A stretch of 52,761 bases of DNA from Bacillaceae bacterium S4-13-56 (lineage in GTDB: Bacteria; Bacillota; Bacilli; Bacillales; JAWJLM01): assembly GCA_040191315.1 (NCBI GenBank), contig JAWJLM010000033.1, positions 1 through 52,761 of the forward strand, read 5' to 3'. Shown in pieces: positions 34,727 to 43,552 of this stretch. Within the stretch, counting starts at the first letter, position 1. Each line of letters starts with the position of its first letter. A program made the position numbers and the translations under genes. The notes beneath the pieces were generated by a model. The model saw only the letters and a list, made by a program, of their open reading frames with translations. It had not been told where the DNA came from and did no database searches.

Positions 34727-35602
34727 GTGTTTAAAAAATTATTAATTTCAGGGGTAGTTGTTTTATCTTTGGCTTCCCTTGTTGCATGTACTGAAAACGA
34801 AGTTCAAAAAGATGAAGAGGAGTTAGTGGTGGAAACTTCAAAAGGGAATATTACAGAAGAGGAATTTTACCAAGAACTTAAGGATCGATATGGTGAGGCT
34901 CTACTTCATGAGATGGTTATAACAAAGGTTCTTGAGGAAACTTATGGTTCGGTTGATCAAGAAGTTGATGCTGAAGTCCAACGTCTAAAAGATGAATTTG
35001 GTGATCAATTTGAAGCGGCCTTGCAGCAAAATAATTATAAAAATGAAAATGATTTCCGTAAGGATGTGAAATTTGGTTTGTTGCAGGAAAAAGCAGCGAC
35101 TGAAGGTATAGAAATTACGGATGAAGACATCGAGAATTATTACAACAACATGAAGCAAGAAATACAGGCAAGCCATATTTTAGTGGCAGATGAAGAGTTA
35201 GCTCAAGAGATTTATGAGAAAGCTAAAAACGGAGACGACTTTGCTGAATTGGCTAAAGAATACTCCACAGACCCTTCTGCTGAATCCGGTGGTGACCTTG
35301 GTTATTTTGGCGTAGATCGAATGGTCCCTATATTTGAAGAAACAGCTTATAGCCTAGATATAAATGAAATTAGCGAACCTGTACAGTCTCAATTTGGCTG
35401 GCATATCATTAAAGTAACTGATAAACGCGAGGTCAAAGAAGAAGTACCTCCACTTGACGAAATAAAAGATGACATAAAAAGCAAACTTATTAACCTCCAA
35501 ATTAATGCGGAAGAAGCGAAAGCGAAAATTGACCAACTCATCAACGATTCGAATGTAGACATCAAAATTGATGAATTTGAAAATCTGTTTAATGAAGAAT
35601 AA
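34727..35602 (+). CDS. prsA: Foldase PrsA (peptidyl-prolyl isomerase lipoprotein)
   Basis: This membrane-anchored extracellular parvulin helps secreted proteins fold. It has 291 residues: N-terminal FKKLLISGVVVLSLASLVAC with a lipobox cysteine at 21, a SurA-like N domain, then the parvulin domain at about 133-225 (ASHILVADEELAQEIYEKAK, AKEYSTDPSAESGGDLGYFG, FGWHIIKVTDKR), and a charged C-terminal helix. The start is GTG seven bases after AGGAGTG; the frame is open upstream with no better site. Hpr represses prsA-region genes in Bacillus, and hpr lies nearby. Confidence 0.92.
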   Translation: MFKKLLISGVVVLSLASLVACTENEVQKDEEELVVETSKGNITEEEFYQELKDRYGEALLHEMVITKVLEETYGSVDQEVDAEVQRLKDEFGDQFEAALQQNNYKNENDFRKDVKFGLLQEKAATEGIEITDEDIENYYNNMKQEIQASHILVADEELAQEIYEKAKNGDDFAELAKEYSTDPSAESGGDLGYFGVDRMVPIFEETAYSLDINEISEPVQSQFGWHIIKVTDKREVKEEVPPLDEIKDDIKSKLINLQINAEEAKAKIDQLINDSNVDIKIDEFENLFNEE

Positions 35603-35749
35603 GAAAAGCGCAAGCGCCCTTCGAAACAAGAAAAGCACTTGTTTCTGCGAAGTAGCTCTATGTAGCTTTCCTTACTCAAGGCAAAAACTTCGAAGATTAC
35701 TCGAGGAAGCTTTTTTGCTGGAGCTAGACAAATTTTATACTTTCTTATC
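35601..35749 (+). repeat. Dispersed repeat family A, short form
   Basis: The copy starts AAGAAAAGCGCAAGCGCCC at the prsA stop, continues with CTTCGAAACAAGAAAAGCAC pairing roughly with TTGTTTCTGCGAAG, and ends TGGAGCTAGACAAATTTTAT. It is nearly identical to the copy at 52178. Confidence 0.85.
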
Positions 35750-35753
35750 TTGT

Positions 35754-35792
35754 AACAAAAAGCAGTGCTTGTTGGCACTGCTTTTTGTTAGC
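35754..35792. terminator. Terminator after prsA
   Basis: AACAAAAAGCAGTGC pairs perfectly with GCACTGCTTTTTGTT around TTGTTG. It also overlaps the stop codon of yhaL on the other strand. Confidence 0.85.
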
Positions 35793-35965
35793 TTGTTTTT
35801 TTATGTCGATCTTTTTTTATTCTATCCATATACACTTGGCCTTCTTTTTCAATTACCTGCATTTCATCTTTGTAATCATCTCTCATAGCTCTCAACGCCA
35901 TATATCCACTGAAAAGAATCATTAAGAAAATCAACAACACCCACAATGGGACACTAGTAAACATA
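35788..35965 (-). pseudogene. yhaL: yhaL, sporulation protein gene with a one-base frameshift
   Basis: The minus strand has AGGTGA, then an ATG and codons for FTSVPLW. After a run of four Gs the frame leads to a stop, while the next frame continues VLLIFLMILFSGYMALRAM and a charged tail ending HKKTS. If the run had three Gs, one intact 58-residue YhaL-like protein (an N-terminal membrane helix and charged tail) would result. Position next to prsA fits yhaL. It may be a true frameshift or a homopolymer sequencing error. Confidence 0.65.
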
Positions 35966-36026
35966 AAGGGTCACCTCACGCTTTTTTTCTATTGTATGAA
36001 CCCTTGTCCCATTTTAGAACTATGTC

Positions 36027-37295
36027 TTATGTTGTTGATGTGGGTTGGACTTTTTCTAGCCTATGGAACAGAATACTGTAAAGAAATGCCCCACTTAATG
36101 CAAGAACACCCAATAAGATGAACACTACCTGATAAGAGAACCAATCTGAAAAGGCTAAACTAATTGGGGCTAGTAGTCTCCCAATAGTAAATCGCAGACT
36201 AGCAGCAGAGAAGTATCGGCCTCTCATGTGATCAGGGGCAAGCTTAGAAATAAAACTTTCCTGGACCCCTGCCACCATAAGCTCTGCCAGTGTGAAGATT
36301 GAAATAAGAATCAGTAACACCCATACATTCGTAAAGAAACCAAACAGGGATATAGCAATCGCGTATAAACAGCTAGATAGGATGAACGCTCTTGATTCTT
36401 TATATTTACTCATAACCTTCGTTATATAAACCGTAAATAGAGCTACAAGGAGTCCATTGGTAGCCAGGACAAGTGAAAAAGCTTGTGCCCCTTTTACTTC
36501 CCATTTCCAATCAAAAATTCGCAATAGAGTTTGCTGACCAACACTATCCTTCATATAAACGGAAATAATGAGGTCTAATTGCATAAAGGTTTGAGCAATC
36601 AATATACCAGCAAGAATAAATAGTAGAAACATCTTATCATTTACAATAATTTTATAATCCTGTATTTCATCCCAAATAGCTGAATACCAGGATCTTTTTT
36701 TCGTCTCCTTTTTTGCTTGTAAAGGAGCTGTTTCCCTTAGATATCGGGATAGAACAAAAGCTAAAATAGCACTTATTATGACTCCAGCAAGAAGCATTTG
36801 GAATCGATATTGGAAGAACACAAGTCCCCCAATAATAGGGCCAACAACAACTGCGATATTAATTGCAGTATAAAAAACGGCAAACACCTGTGTTCGGTTT
36901 TTCTCATCTACCACATCAGCAACCATAGCATGGGAAGCTGGCCAATAAAACGATCCACAAATACTTAATAGGCTAAAAGCAATGAAGGTTGCAAGAGGAG
37001 AATTCCACCACGGAGAATTTGCCGCTGCAAAAAGGACAAAAGATATACTTTGCCCCATCACAGATAATACCATCATTTTTTTTCGACCATATCGGTCAGC
37101 ACAGTACCCCCCTACAAGATTGGCAATTACAGAGAAAAATTGCGATATAATCAATAATATACTTGCTTCTTTTTTACCAAAGGTATCCGAAAAAAAGATC
37201 GTCATAAACGGAAAGAAGGACCAGAACAAAATGTTCATTACACCTTCACCGTACAATCGTAGTTTTAAATTAAAGTCCCAGTCTTTCCATTTCAT
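36027..37295 (-). CDS. MFS multidrug-efflux-type transporter
   Basis: This 422-residue major facilitator protein has about twelve membrane helices. The motif-A loop between helices 2 and 3 reads GGYCADRYGRKK, and motif C-like GPIIGG follows in helix 5 (NIAVVVGPIIGGL), which marks drug/proton antiporters. A central cytoplasmic loop (QAKKETKKRSW) separates the halves. It begins 12 bp after yhaM, so the two may be co-transcribed. The gene is not at this place in B. subtilis as I recall. The substrate is unknown. Confidence 0.82.
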   Translation of the reverse strand: MKWKDWDFNLKLRLYGEGVMNILFWSFFPFMTIFFSDTFGKKEASILLIISQFFSVIANLVGGYCADRYGRKKMMVLSVMGQSISFVLFAAANSPWWNSPLATFIAFSLLSICGSFYWPASHAMVADVVDEKNRTQVFAVFYTAINIAVVVGPIIGGLVFFQYRFQMLLAGVIISAILAFVLSRYLRETAPLQAKKETKKRSWYSAIWDEIQDYKIIVNDKMFLLFILAGILIAQTFMQLDLIISVYMKDSVGQQTLLRIFDWKWEVKGAQAFSLVLATNGLLVALFTVYITKVMSKYKESRAFILSSCLYAIAISLFGFFTNVWVLLILISIFTLAELMVAGVQESFISKLAPDHMRGRYFSAASLRFTIGRLLAPISLAFSDWFSYQVVFILLGVLALSGAFLYSILFHRLEKVQPTSTT

Positions 37296-37306
37296 AAAAA
37301 ATTCTC

Positions 37307-38263
37307 CTATTCAATTTTCACCATACCTTGTGATAATGGTTTATAAAAGCTACGATTATCCATAGCAAATAAGCGGTCAGTAAATTCACCTGGAGCAACT
37401 TTCTCAAGAGCTCGATCTAACATATTCATTTTTGCATCGATCAAATCAATCATGTGCAGAATTTCAGCTTCTCTAATCATCGGAGTCTTAGGACTTCCCC
37501 ATTCGTTTTTTCCATGATGAGAAAGAATCATATGTTTCAGTAGCAATACATCTTCACCTTCAATTTCCAACTCTTGTGCCGCAAGTGTGATTTCATCACT
37601 CATGATAGAGATATGCCCTAGTAATTTGCCCTCCAATGTGTAAGAAGGTGCTGCAACACCAGAAAGTTCCTTTAATTTGCCAAGGTCATGAAGAAGAACT
37701 CCGGCATAAAGCAAGTCAAGGTTAAGGGAAGGATATAATTGAGCCAGGCTTTTAGCTAAATTAAGCATACTGACCACATGATGGGCTAACCCCGAAACAT
37801 ATTCATGATGATTTTTAGTGGCTGCAGGGAAAACAAAAAAATCATCATTATATTTTTTTATAAAATAGCGGCAAATTCTTTGGAGATTTGCATTTTTCAT
37901 CTCAAAAATCACTTCGGTTATGCGGTCCATTAACTGACTTTGCTCGACAGGAGCCTTTTCTAGAAAGTCCGAAAGTTGAACACCGTCCATTGGACTACTC
38001 AATCGAATTTGTTGAATTTTTAATTGTGGCTTCCCACGAAACTGATTGATTTCTCCACTCACTTTTATAATTTCTGGTGGCTGAAAATGTTCTTCATCCT
38101 CTTTGGTTGAGTCCCATAGTTTTGCCTCCATTTCACCTGATGCATCCTTTAGGATCAATGTTAGGAAGGGCTTCCCATTACTTGCCGTCCCCTTTGTTAC
38201 AGACTTTACTAACAAGAAGCCATCAAAGGCTTCTCCAATTTGATAGTTACTAATTCCCCTCAT
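37307..38263 (-). CDS. yhaM: 3'-5' exoribonuclease YhaM
   Basis: This 318-residue nuclease has an N-terminal OB-type nucleic-acid-binding domain (about 15-95, [21 protein letters not shown]) and a C-terminal HD domain. His-rich NHHEY (151-155), GLAHHV and the paired [11 protein letters not shown] with His192-Asp193 form the metal site, and [11 protein letters not shown] follows. YhaM trims RNA 3' ends, and some homologues act on DNA. The start has GGGAGGGG upstream. Confidence 0.92.
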   Translation of the reverse strand: MRGISNYQIGEAFDGFLLVKSVTKGTASNGKPFLTLILKDASGEMEAKLWDSTKEDEEHFQPPEIIKVSGEINQFRGKPQLKIQQIRLSSPMDGVQLSDFLEKAPVEQSQLMDRITEVIFEMKNANLQRICRYFIKKYNDDFFVFPAATKNHHEYVSGLAHHVVSMLNLAKSLAQLYPSLNLDLLYAGVLLHDLGKLKELSGVAAPSYTLEGKLLGHISIMSDEITLAAQELEIEGEDVLLLKHMILSHHGKNEWGSPKTPMIREAEILHMIDLIDAKMNMLDRALEKVAPGEFTDRLFAMDNRSFYKPLSQGMVKIE

Positions 38264-38284
38264 TTCAATTCCCCTCCCTTATGC

Positions 38285-38830
38285 CTAATCCCTTGGAATA
38301 AGCTTAAAAATTTCTCCTGACTCCACAACTTGGATAAATTTCATGAGCCACTTATAATAATTTTTTGCATACTCAAGCTTTTCTAGATCATTGGTAATCT
38401 TCTCTTTGAGATGTTCATCTGTTGTCACCTTAAGAAGATCATGTAAGCTCTCAATGGTTTCCTCCGCCTCATCAATGTTTGTCTCCGTAAAACCTCTCCA
38501 TCGATTCCCAAACAAAGATGTAAACGATTTATACCAATCTTCTTCAGAATGATATAAATCCTTCCTTATTCCCTTTTTATAGGCAGTTTCAACCATTCTT
38601 AATTCTGATAACGAGCGTACACCTGTCGACATACTTGTCTTACTCATTTGTAATGCTTGACTCATTTCATCTAGTGTTAATGGCTTTTCAGAAAAGTAAA
38701 GGACTCCATATAAGCGACCTACTGAGGATGTAATTCCATATAAGGACATATTCTTTGCGATCACTTGGATAAACTTTTCAATCGTTTGCTCATACTCATT
38801 CCATTCTTTAGTAGCTTTTTCTTCAGCCAA
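38285..38830 (-). CDS. GbsR-family transcriptional regulator
   Basis: This 181-residue protein has a MarR-like winged helix (LYGVLYFSEKPLTLDEMSQALQ, then MSKTSMSTGVRSLSELRMV near 61-79) and a long helical C-terminal half ending FKLIPRD. This full-length arrangement is that of GbsR, the choline-sensing repressor of betaine synthesis. No gbsAB genes are in the window, so its targets are elsewhere or it acts on opuA. The start is TTG eight bases after GGAGG. It sits in the yhaN-yhaM interval. Confidence 0.8.
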   Translation of the reverse strand: MAEEKATKEWNEYEQTIEKFIQVIAKNMSLYGITSSVGRLYGVLYFSEKPLTLDEMSQALQMSKTSMSTGVRSLSELRMVETAYKKGIRKDLYHSEEDWYKSFTSLFGNRWRGFTETNIDEAEETIESLHDLLKVTTDEHLKEKITNDLEKLEYAKNYYKWLMKFIQVVESGEIFKLIPRD

Positions 38831-38911
38831 AATAGAAACCTCCGTTTGTTAGACCTTTTTGCAAAAACAATTTTATCATGATTCAAAGCAATTCGCGAGA
38901 TTTCATAGATT

Positions 38912-41839
38912 TTATAGACTTTTTTTTATAATTTTAGGATCATCTAATCTTAAAACAGGAATGGTGCTGTGTTTCCCTTCAAAGTCATATTGATTCGCTG
39001 TAAACATCAAAATCTGGTGATAATCGCTTAGTTTAGCTAAGGCCTGAAATAGATTTTGGCGGCGGTCCTCATCAAAGTGTACAAAAGCATCGTCCAAAAA
39101 AAACGGAAACCTGACTCCCTGATTTGAAGTTAAGCAAAGAGCAAACCTTAAAGCTATATATAATTGTTCCTTTGTTCCTTGGGATAACTCCTCAACAGCA
39201 AATGGAACATGGTCATATCGTTGAACCATAAAGCGATTAGAAACATTAACAGGAGCATAGACATTCTCATAGGTTCCATCTGTTAGCTCAGAAAAAAGCT
39301 CCGATGTGACAATCAGCAAATCTGGTAAACGTTCTTCTTTAAATTTTCTCTTGGCGCGTTGAAGCATATCCTCTTGAATAGTTAGCTTAACCCATTCTTT
39401 AACAAGTACTTGTAGACGATCTTTTTCTAGTTGCATTTTTTCCTGTTGGATAGCCACTTCTGTAGAATTTTCGAGATGTTGTATAAGAGCTTTTTCTTTA
39501 GCGATATCCTCTTTTTTCTTGTCGAGTTGTTCCTCCAGTTCTTTCCCCAGTTCTTGTAAAGCCTTTGACTGCCCTTGCCAACCAAAAATATCTAATTGTT
39601 CCCGTAAGACTTCTTCTTGTTTTTCACGTGATGGTATGACAGAATGAATACGATTTTGGACTTTTTTCTCCTCTTGTTCTAAGCTTTGCTTTTCCCTTAC
39701 TTCTTCTGCCTTTAGATAGTAAGCCTCTTCCCCCTCCACTTTTGCCTGTTCAAAAAATGCCCTTTCTTCACGCAACAATGGGGCCAACTTTCTCATGACC
39801 TCTGTTTGCTGACGATTAAGATCCACTAAATCTTGTTTGAGGTTTTGGATACGTTCCTTGGCGTAGGACAAGTTTTTATATTCCTTTTCTAGGGATAGTC
39901 GTTTTTCTTCAAAAGTTTCCCCGTCTAAAATAGATCTTTCTATGTCATTTTCAAACCTCTTCAATTCCTCTTGTAATTCTACGATTTTGCGAGTTAACGA
40001 TTCCCTTTCTATCACTTGCTCTTTTACTTTCTTTAAATGTTTAAATACACTAGACCACAAAGATAGTTGAATGTCTGATAGAAAAGGGTATTGCTCTATT
40101 TCTTTTCTCTGGTTTTCCATTACTTCGTTCAGTAGGGTATCAATCCGTTGTATTTCTAGAGAAACATTTCTCTTCTCTTTTTTGCGTTCATTTAATAGTC
40201 TCATCAATTCTTTTTCTTCTTGGAAAATCTTCTCTTGCTCTAAAATATTTTTTTGGAGTTGTTTCTCCTCTTGAAGATGTTCATTTGTAATTGTGTTTTT
40301 ATTACCACTTTGGAAATTTTCTTTTTTAGAAGTCATTAACATGTAAATCGTACTGATTAAAAAAAGACCTGCTACTATCAAGTAAAGTGGTTGCTGGGAA
40401 AACCAACTTACAACAGAGAATAATAGAGTGGCTATGAATCCAAAACCCAAGAATATTTTTCTCTGTCTTTCTTGCCATTTTCTCATTTCATTTCCCTGTT
40501 TTCTTTCAAAATCTTTCTTCCACTCTAGCTGTTGAATATTCTGAAGTGCCTTTTTCCAGTCTTCCCATTCATTTGAATCTACTTTTTTCTTGGGTAATGT
40601 CTGAAGAGAATTCTCTAGTGTTTGAATATTTTCTGACAGTTGTCTTTCTTTTTGAATCAGCTTTTCTTGTTCTTCCTTATACTTCCGATCATCTAAATAA
40701 AGCTGCAACCAATATTCTTCTTTGTAAAAGGGTAAATCCATTTGCTGAATGTCTTCCTCTACTTTTACCCCCATTTCCCTTTGCTGCTCTATAATTTTGT
40801 TTTGAATAGATTCCAAATCTTTTTGTTTTTGTTTGAATTCTGAGCTCTTAAATTGATATTCCTGGATTCCCTTATAAAGTCTTTGAACTTCTTTTTGCTC
40901 ACCTTCTGTTTTGTCTTTTGGTGTTAAGGTTTGAAGTTCAGATTCTTTTTCTTCCATTCTGTACTCAATAGACTCTTTTTCACTTAGGAGTGGGCGAATT
41001 TGTTCTTTCAACGATTGATGTCTAGCGATCCCGTTGCTAGGAAAGGAAATATATTCATCCATGTTACTTAATTTTTCTTTAATCTCCAGATATTCCTGTA
41101 AAAAGGGAGCTGCTTGGATTTTTCGGTCTAAATCCTCGATTTGAAAAGAAATATTTTTCTTTTCCTTTGTTAAATTGGTGATTTCCTTGGAAAGTTCCTG
41201 AAGTTTTTCATGACTGTCTACATATTTCTTTTCTTGCTGTTTTAGCTGGTGGAGTTGTGCTCCACTTTCCTTTAATTCGTTGAGAAGATCATTAATTTCC
41301 GGTTTCTTTCCTCTTTCTTTAAATAATTGTTCTCTTTGCGCTTGGATTCTTCTTTCTAATTCATTAATCTTTTTAGTACCACTCATTCCCAAACCAAATA
41401 ACAAGTCCCCAAGTTTTCCTTCATCCATTTGTTCAATATCTTGGAGATCATGGACATCAAAAGAATAAATAGCATCAACCATTCTTCGATCTAATCCGCC
41501 ATATATTTTTCTTAACCACGATTCATCTTTTACTTCTCCATCAGAGAAAAGGCATCTCGCCTCGTTATTCCATTGTCCATCTATCCTTTCTAAGATAAAA
41601 CTTCCATAATTGGGATGATCGATCCAGGCTCGCCCACCAATAGGACCCCCCTTTTTCGGCCGAAAAAATTCTCTTTGCTTAGGAGGTAGTCCAAAAAACA
41701 GATACAGGAGAAATTTTCGCAAAGAACTTTTTCCCGATTCATTTTTACCTTGAATTACCGTAATTCCATGAGATTTTATGGATAGAGTGAAGTTCTGCCA
41801 TTTCGCAAAATTATAAATTTCTATTTTTTCAATTTGCAT
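38912..41839 (-). CDS. yhaN: YhaN, SbcC/Rad50-like ATPase
   Basis: This 975-residue SMC-like DNA repair ATPase has Walker A GKNESGKSS at 31-39, a long coiled coil rich in Glu/Lys/Gln (about 170-850), and a C-terminal head with signature ELSQGTKEQLYIALR and Walker B FFLDDAFVHFDEDR. Unlike classic SbcC, there is no CxxC zinc hook visible. Instead the middle (about 465-505) holds two hydrophobic stretches that look like a membrane hairpin. It follows yhaO by 2 bp, with its Shine-Dalgarno inside the end of yhaO, so the two subunits are made together. Confidence 0.9.
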   Translation of the reverse strand: MQIEKIEIYNFAKWQNFTLSIKSHGITVIQGKNESGKSSLRKFLLYLFFGLPPKQREFFRPKKGGPIGGRAWIDHPNYGSFILERIDGQWNNEARCLFSDGEVKDESWLRKIYGGLDRRMVDAIYSFDVHDLQDIEQMDEGKLGDLLFGLGMSGTKKINELERRIQAQREQLFKERGKKPEINDLLNELKESGAQLHQLKQQEKKYVDSHEKLQELSKEITNLTKEKKNISFQIEDLDRKIQAAPFLQEYLEIKEKLSNMDEYISFPSNGIARHQSLKEQIRPLLSEKESIEYRMEEKESELQTLTPKDKTEGEQKEVQRLYKGIQEYQFKSSEFKQKQKDLESIQNKIIEQQREMGVKVEEDIQQMDLPFYKEEYWLQLYLDDRKYKEEQEKLIQKERQLSENIQTLENSLQTLPKKKVDSNEWEDWKKALQNIQQLEWKKDFERKQGNEMRKWQERQRKIFLGFGFIATLLFSVVSWFSQQPLYLIVAGLFLISTIYMLMTSKKENFQSGNKNTITNEHLQEEKQLQKNILEQEKIFQEEKELMRLLNERKKEKRNVSLEIQRIDTLLNEVMENQRKEIEQYPFLSDIQLSLWSSVFKHLKKVKEQVIERESLTRKIVELQEELKRFENDIERSILDGETFEEKRLSLEKEYKNLSYAKERIQNLKQDLVDLNRQQTEVMRKLAPLLREERAFFEQAKVEGEEAYYLKAEEVREKQSLEQEEKKVQNRIHSVIPSREKQEEVLREQLDIFGWQGQSKALQELGKELEEQLDKKKEDIAKEKALIQHLENSTEVAIQQEKMQLEKDRLQVLVKEWVKLTIQEDMLQRAKRKFKEERLPDLLIVTSELFSELTDGTYENVYAPVNVSNRFMVQRYDHVPFAVEELSQGTKEQLYIALRFALCLTSNQGVRFPFFLDDAFVHFDEDRRQNLFQALAKLSDYHQILMFTANQYDFEGKHSTIPVLRLDDPKIIKKSL

Positions 41840-41841
41840 CT

Positions 41842-43071
41842 TTACTCCTCCAATAAAGCTTCTAAAAGTTCAAATTCTGCTTCTCTTATCAATTCGCGCC
41901 AGTCCTCATCAGTGATTTCTTGGATGTACTTACGGCCAATGGAATGTTTTGTAATGGGGGATAATAGATCTTGAGAAGGGGGCTCTTCATTATTCATTCT
42001 GATTAACTCCCCAATGAAATGAGAATGATGGGCTAACTCCTCGCGATCCCACTCTTGTCGAAATTCCATTTGGAACTGATCGACCCAAATCCATAGATCA
42101 TCTTGGTCTTCTCCATCATTTAATAGATCCAAAAATTCCATTCTAGCATGGGGATCCTTTAATCTCTTTTCTAACTGACCATCTCCTATAAGTTTCAGGG
42201 AAATAACCATTTTTCCATGATCTCGTTTCAATTCTTCTTTTTCTTTATGAAAAAAATCCATCCATTCCTCTAAAGTCGAGTATTGATTCAGATTGTATTC
42301 CAGTGTCTCAAAAAGAATATCTTGTACAAAAATTTGATTCATAACAGGAGGATGATTTTTGGAGAGCTCCACTAGAAAAGCTCCCTTTTCTCCTTGCTCT
42401 TTTCGATGTCTTCCTTGGATATTACCTGGATAAACAATGGGTGGATCCTCGTTCAATATTTGTTGCTTGTGAATATGGCCTAAAGCCCAGTAATCAAACC
42501 CCTGCTGAAGCAAATCCATTTTTTGAAAAGGAGCATACACATCATGATCGGTATTGGTAGCCAAACTTCCATGAAGCATAGCAATTTGAAAAGCTTCGTT
42601 GAATTCTTTATTAAATTCGAGCGCTTTGTTATCATATAATGATCTTCTTTCATAGCTAAATCCATGTATGGATGCTACATGAAGATTATTTTTGAAAAAG
42701 GGCTTTGTAGTTACGTTTTCTGTTTCAAAAATCTTTACGTTAGGAGGATAATCAACAGGAAAATAATCACCAGACAGGTGATCATGGTTCCCGTGTTGCA
42801 CAAACACTTCAATTCCCTTTGCGTGAAGCTTTTGACATTCCTTTCGAAAGCGAATTTGCGAGGTGAGACTCCGTGCATCCTCATCAAAAACATCCCCAGA
42901 AATTAATAGGAAATCCACTTTTTCCTCCATAGCAATGTTAGTTAATGTTTCAAAAGCTTTATATGTACTTTCGCGTATATCTTTTAATAATCCCTTAGGA
43001 ATGTTGGTCATCCCTTTAAAAGGTGATCCTAGATGTAAATCAGCACAATGTATAAAACGAATCTTTTCCAT
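41842..43071 (-). CDS. yhaO: YhaO, SbcD/Mre11-like nuclease
   Basis: This 409-residue calcineurin-type metallophosphoesterase is the predicted nuclease partner of YhaN. The metal motifs are in order: HCADLHLGSP (8-17), LLISGDVFDED (~56-66), QHGNHDHLSGDYF (~93-105), MLHGSLA (~160) and LGHIHKQQIL (~195). The C-terminal part would dock on the ATPase. A LexA-like box overlaps the presumed promoter. The start has GAGAGAGGGA upstream. Confidence 0.9.
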   Translation of the reverse strand: MEKIRFIHCADLHLGSPFKGMTNIPKGLLKDIRESTYKAFETLTNIAMEEKVDFLLISGDVFDEDARSLTSQIRFRKECQKLHAKGIEVFVQHGNHDHLSGDYFPVDYPPNVKIFETENVTTKPFFKNNLHVASIHGFSYERRSLYDNKALEFNKEFNEAFQIAMLHGSLATNTDHDVYAPFQKMDLLQQGFDYWALGHIHKQQILNEDPPIVYPGNIQGRHRKEQGEKGAFLVELSKNHPPVMNQIFVQDILFETLEYNLNQYSTLEEWMDFFHKEKEELKRDHGKMVISLKLIGDGQLEKRLKDPHARMEFLDLLNDGEDQDDLWIWVDQFQMEFRQEWDREELAHHSHFIGELIRMNNEEPPSQDLLSPITKHSIGRKYIQEITDEDWRELIREAEFELLEALLEE

Positions 43072-43126
43072 AAAGATCCCTCTCTCCTCTTCGTAACTTC
43101 CCTTTCATTTTACCAAACTTTTCTTA

Positions 43127-43140
43127 CGAATGCACGTTCG
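43127..43140 (-). promoter_or_regulatory. LexA/DinR-like box upstream of yhaO
   Basis: CGAATGCACGTTCG (minus strand CGAAC-GTGC-ATTCG) differs by one base from the Bacillus SOS consensus CGAAC-N4-GTTCG. It lies about 56 bp before the yhaO start, overlapping the -35 region of a TAAAAT -10 (minus strand, near 43107-43112). Confidence 0.6.
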
Positions 43141-43191
43141 GATTATATTGTTTTTTCTTATGGTCATCCTAAAGATTAGGAGGTGATTGGA

Positions 43192-43353
43192 ATGCCAAAA
43201 CGTACAAAAAACCCAAGTCAACGTGCCGTTAGTGCAGCAAGTGTGAAAGGTTTAAAAAATCGTGGTCAAAATGAGGAATTTGGTAAGGAACACTTACATC
43301 AGACAACGAATATGCAATATGGAGCTGAAAATACGAGTAAGGAAGATGATTAA
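43192..43353 (+). CDS. Small basic protein, possibly a gamma-type SASP-like spore protein
   Basis: This 53-residue hydrophilic protein has a basic start (PKRTKNPSQRAVSAASVKG) and a Gln/Asn/Glu-rich end (QNEEFGKE, NMQYGAEN). The QNxEFGxE pattern recalls gamma-type small acid-soluble spore proteins, but it is too short to be certain. AGGAGGTGATT before the ATG is an excellent ribosome binding site and a terminator follows. CATCCTA at 43165 fits a forespore sigma-G -10, with no good -35. Confidence 0.6.
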   Translation: MPKRTKNPSQRAVSAASVKGLKNRGQNEEFGKEHLHQTTNMQYGAENTSKEDD

Positions 43354-43378
43354 TTTTTTATTTGTTTGGTAGGAGTGT

Positions 43379-43421
43379 AAGACCCCCCTGGGCAATTGTT
43401 GAGTTGCCTAGGGGGGTCTTT
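43379..43421 (+). terminator. Terminator after the SASP-like gene
   Basis: AGACCCCCC pairs with GGGGGGTCT, with an inner GGCAA/TTGCC pair, and is followed by TTTC. Confidence 0.85.
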
Positions 43422-43448
43422 CTGCAGTTTTGCTCACATATTTTTTGT

Positions 43449-43552
43449 TTTGCGTCGAAGTTGTTGGCGGTTCGACGCTCTTTAATGACTTTTTATCATT
43501 TTTGCGCTGAAGATGATGTGAGTTCGACACTCTTTGTTAGCTTGTGATCATC
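43449..43552. repeat. Two-unit 52-bp repeat with GTCGAA/TTCGAC dyad
   Basis: The units start at 43449 and 43501 and are roughly 70% alike by eye: TTTGCGTCGAAG against TTTGCGCTGAAG, then GTTCGACGCTCTTT against GTTCGACACTCTTT. The first unit has the inverted pair GCGTCGAA...TTCGACGC. A third core TTTAAGTCGAAG occurs exactly 52 bp further on, inside the sigma-factor remnant. The period equals that of the array at 26.8-28.2 kb although the sequence differs. Confidence 0.6.

Noticed and set aside
35568-35888. Plus-strand open frame resembling one at 52076-52327
   Set aside because: Both frames run through family A repeats, and their similarity comes from the repeat DNA. Neither has a ribosome binding site of its own, and the first starts inside prsA.
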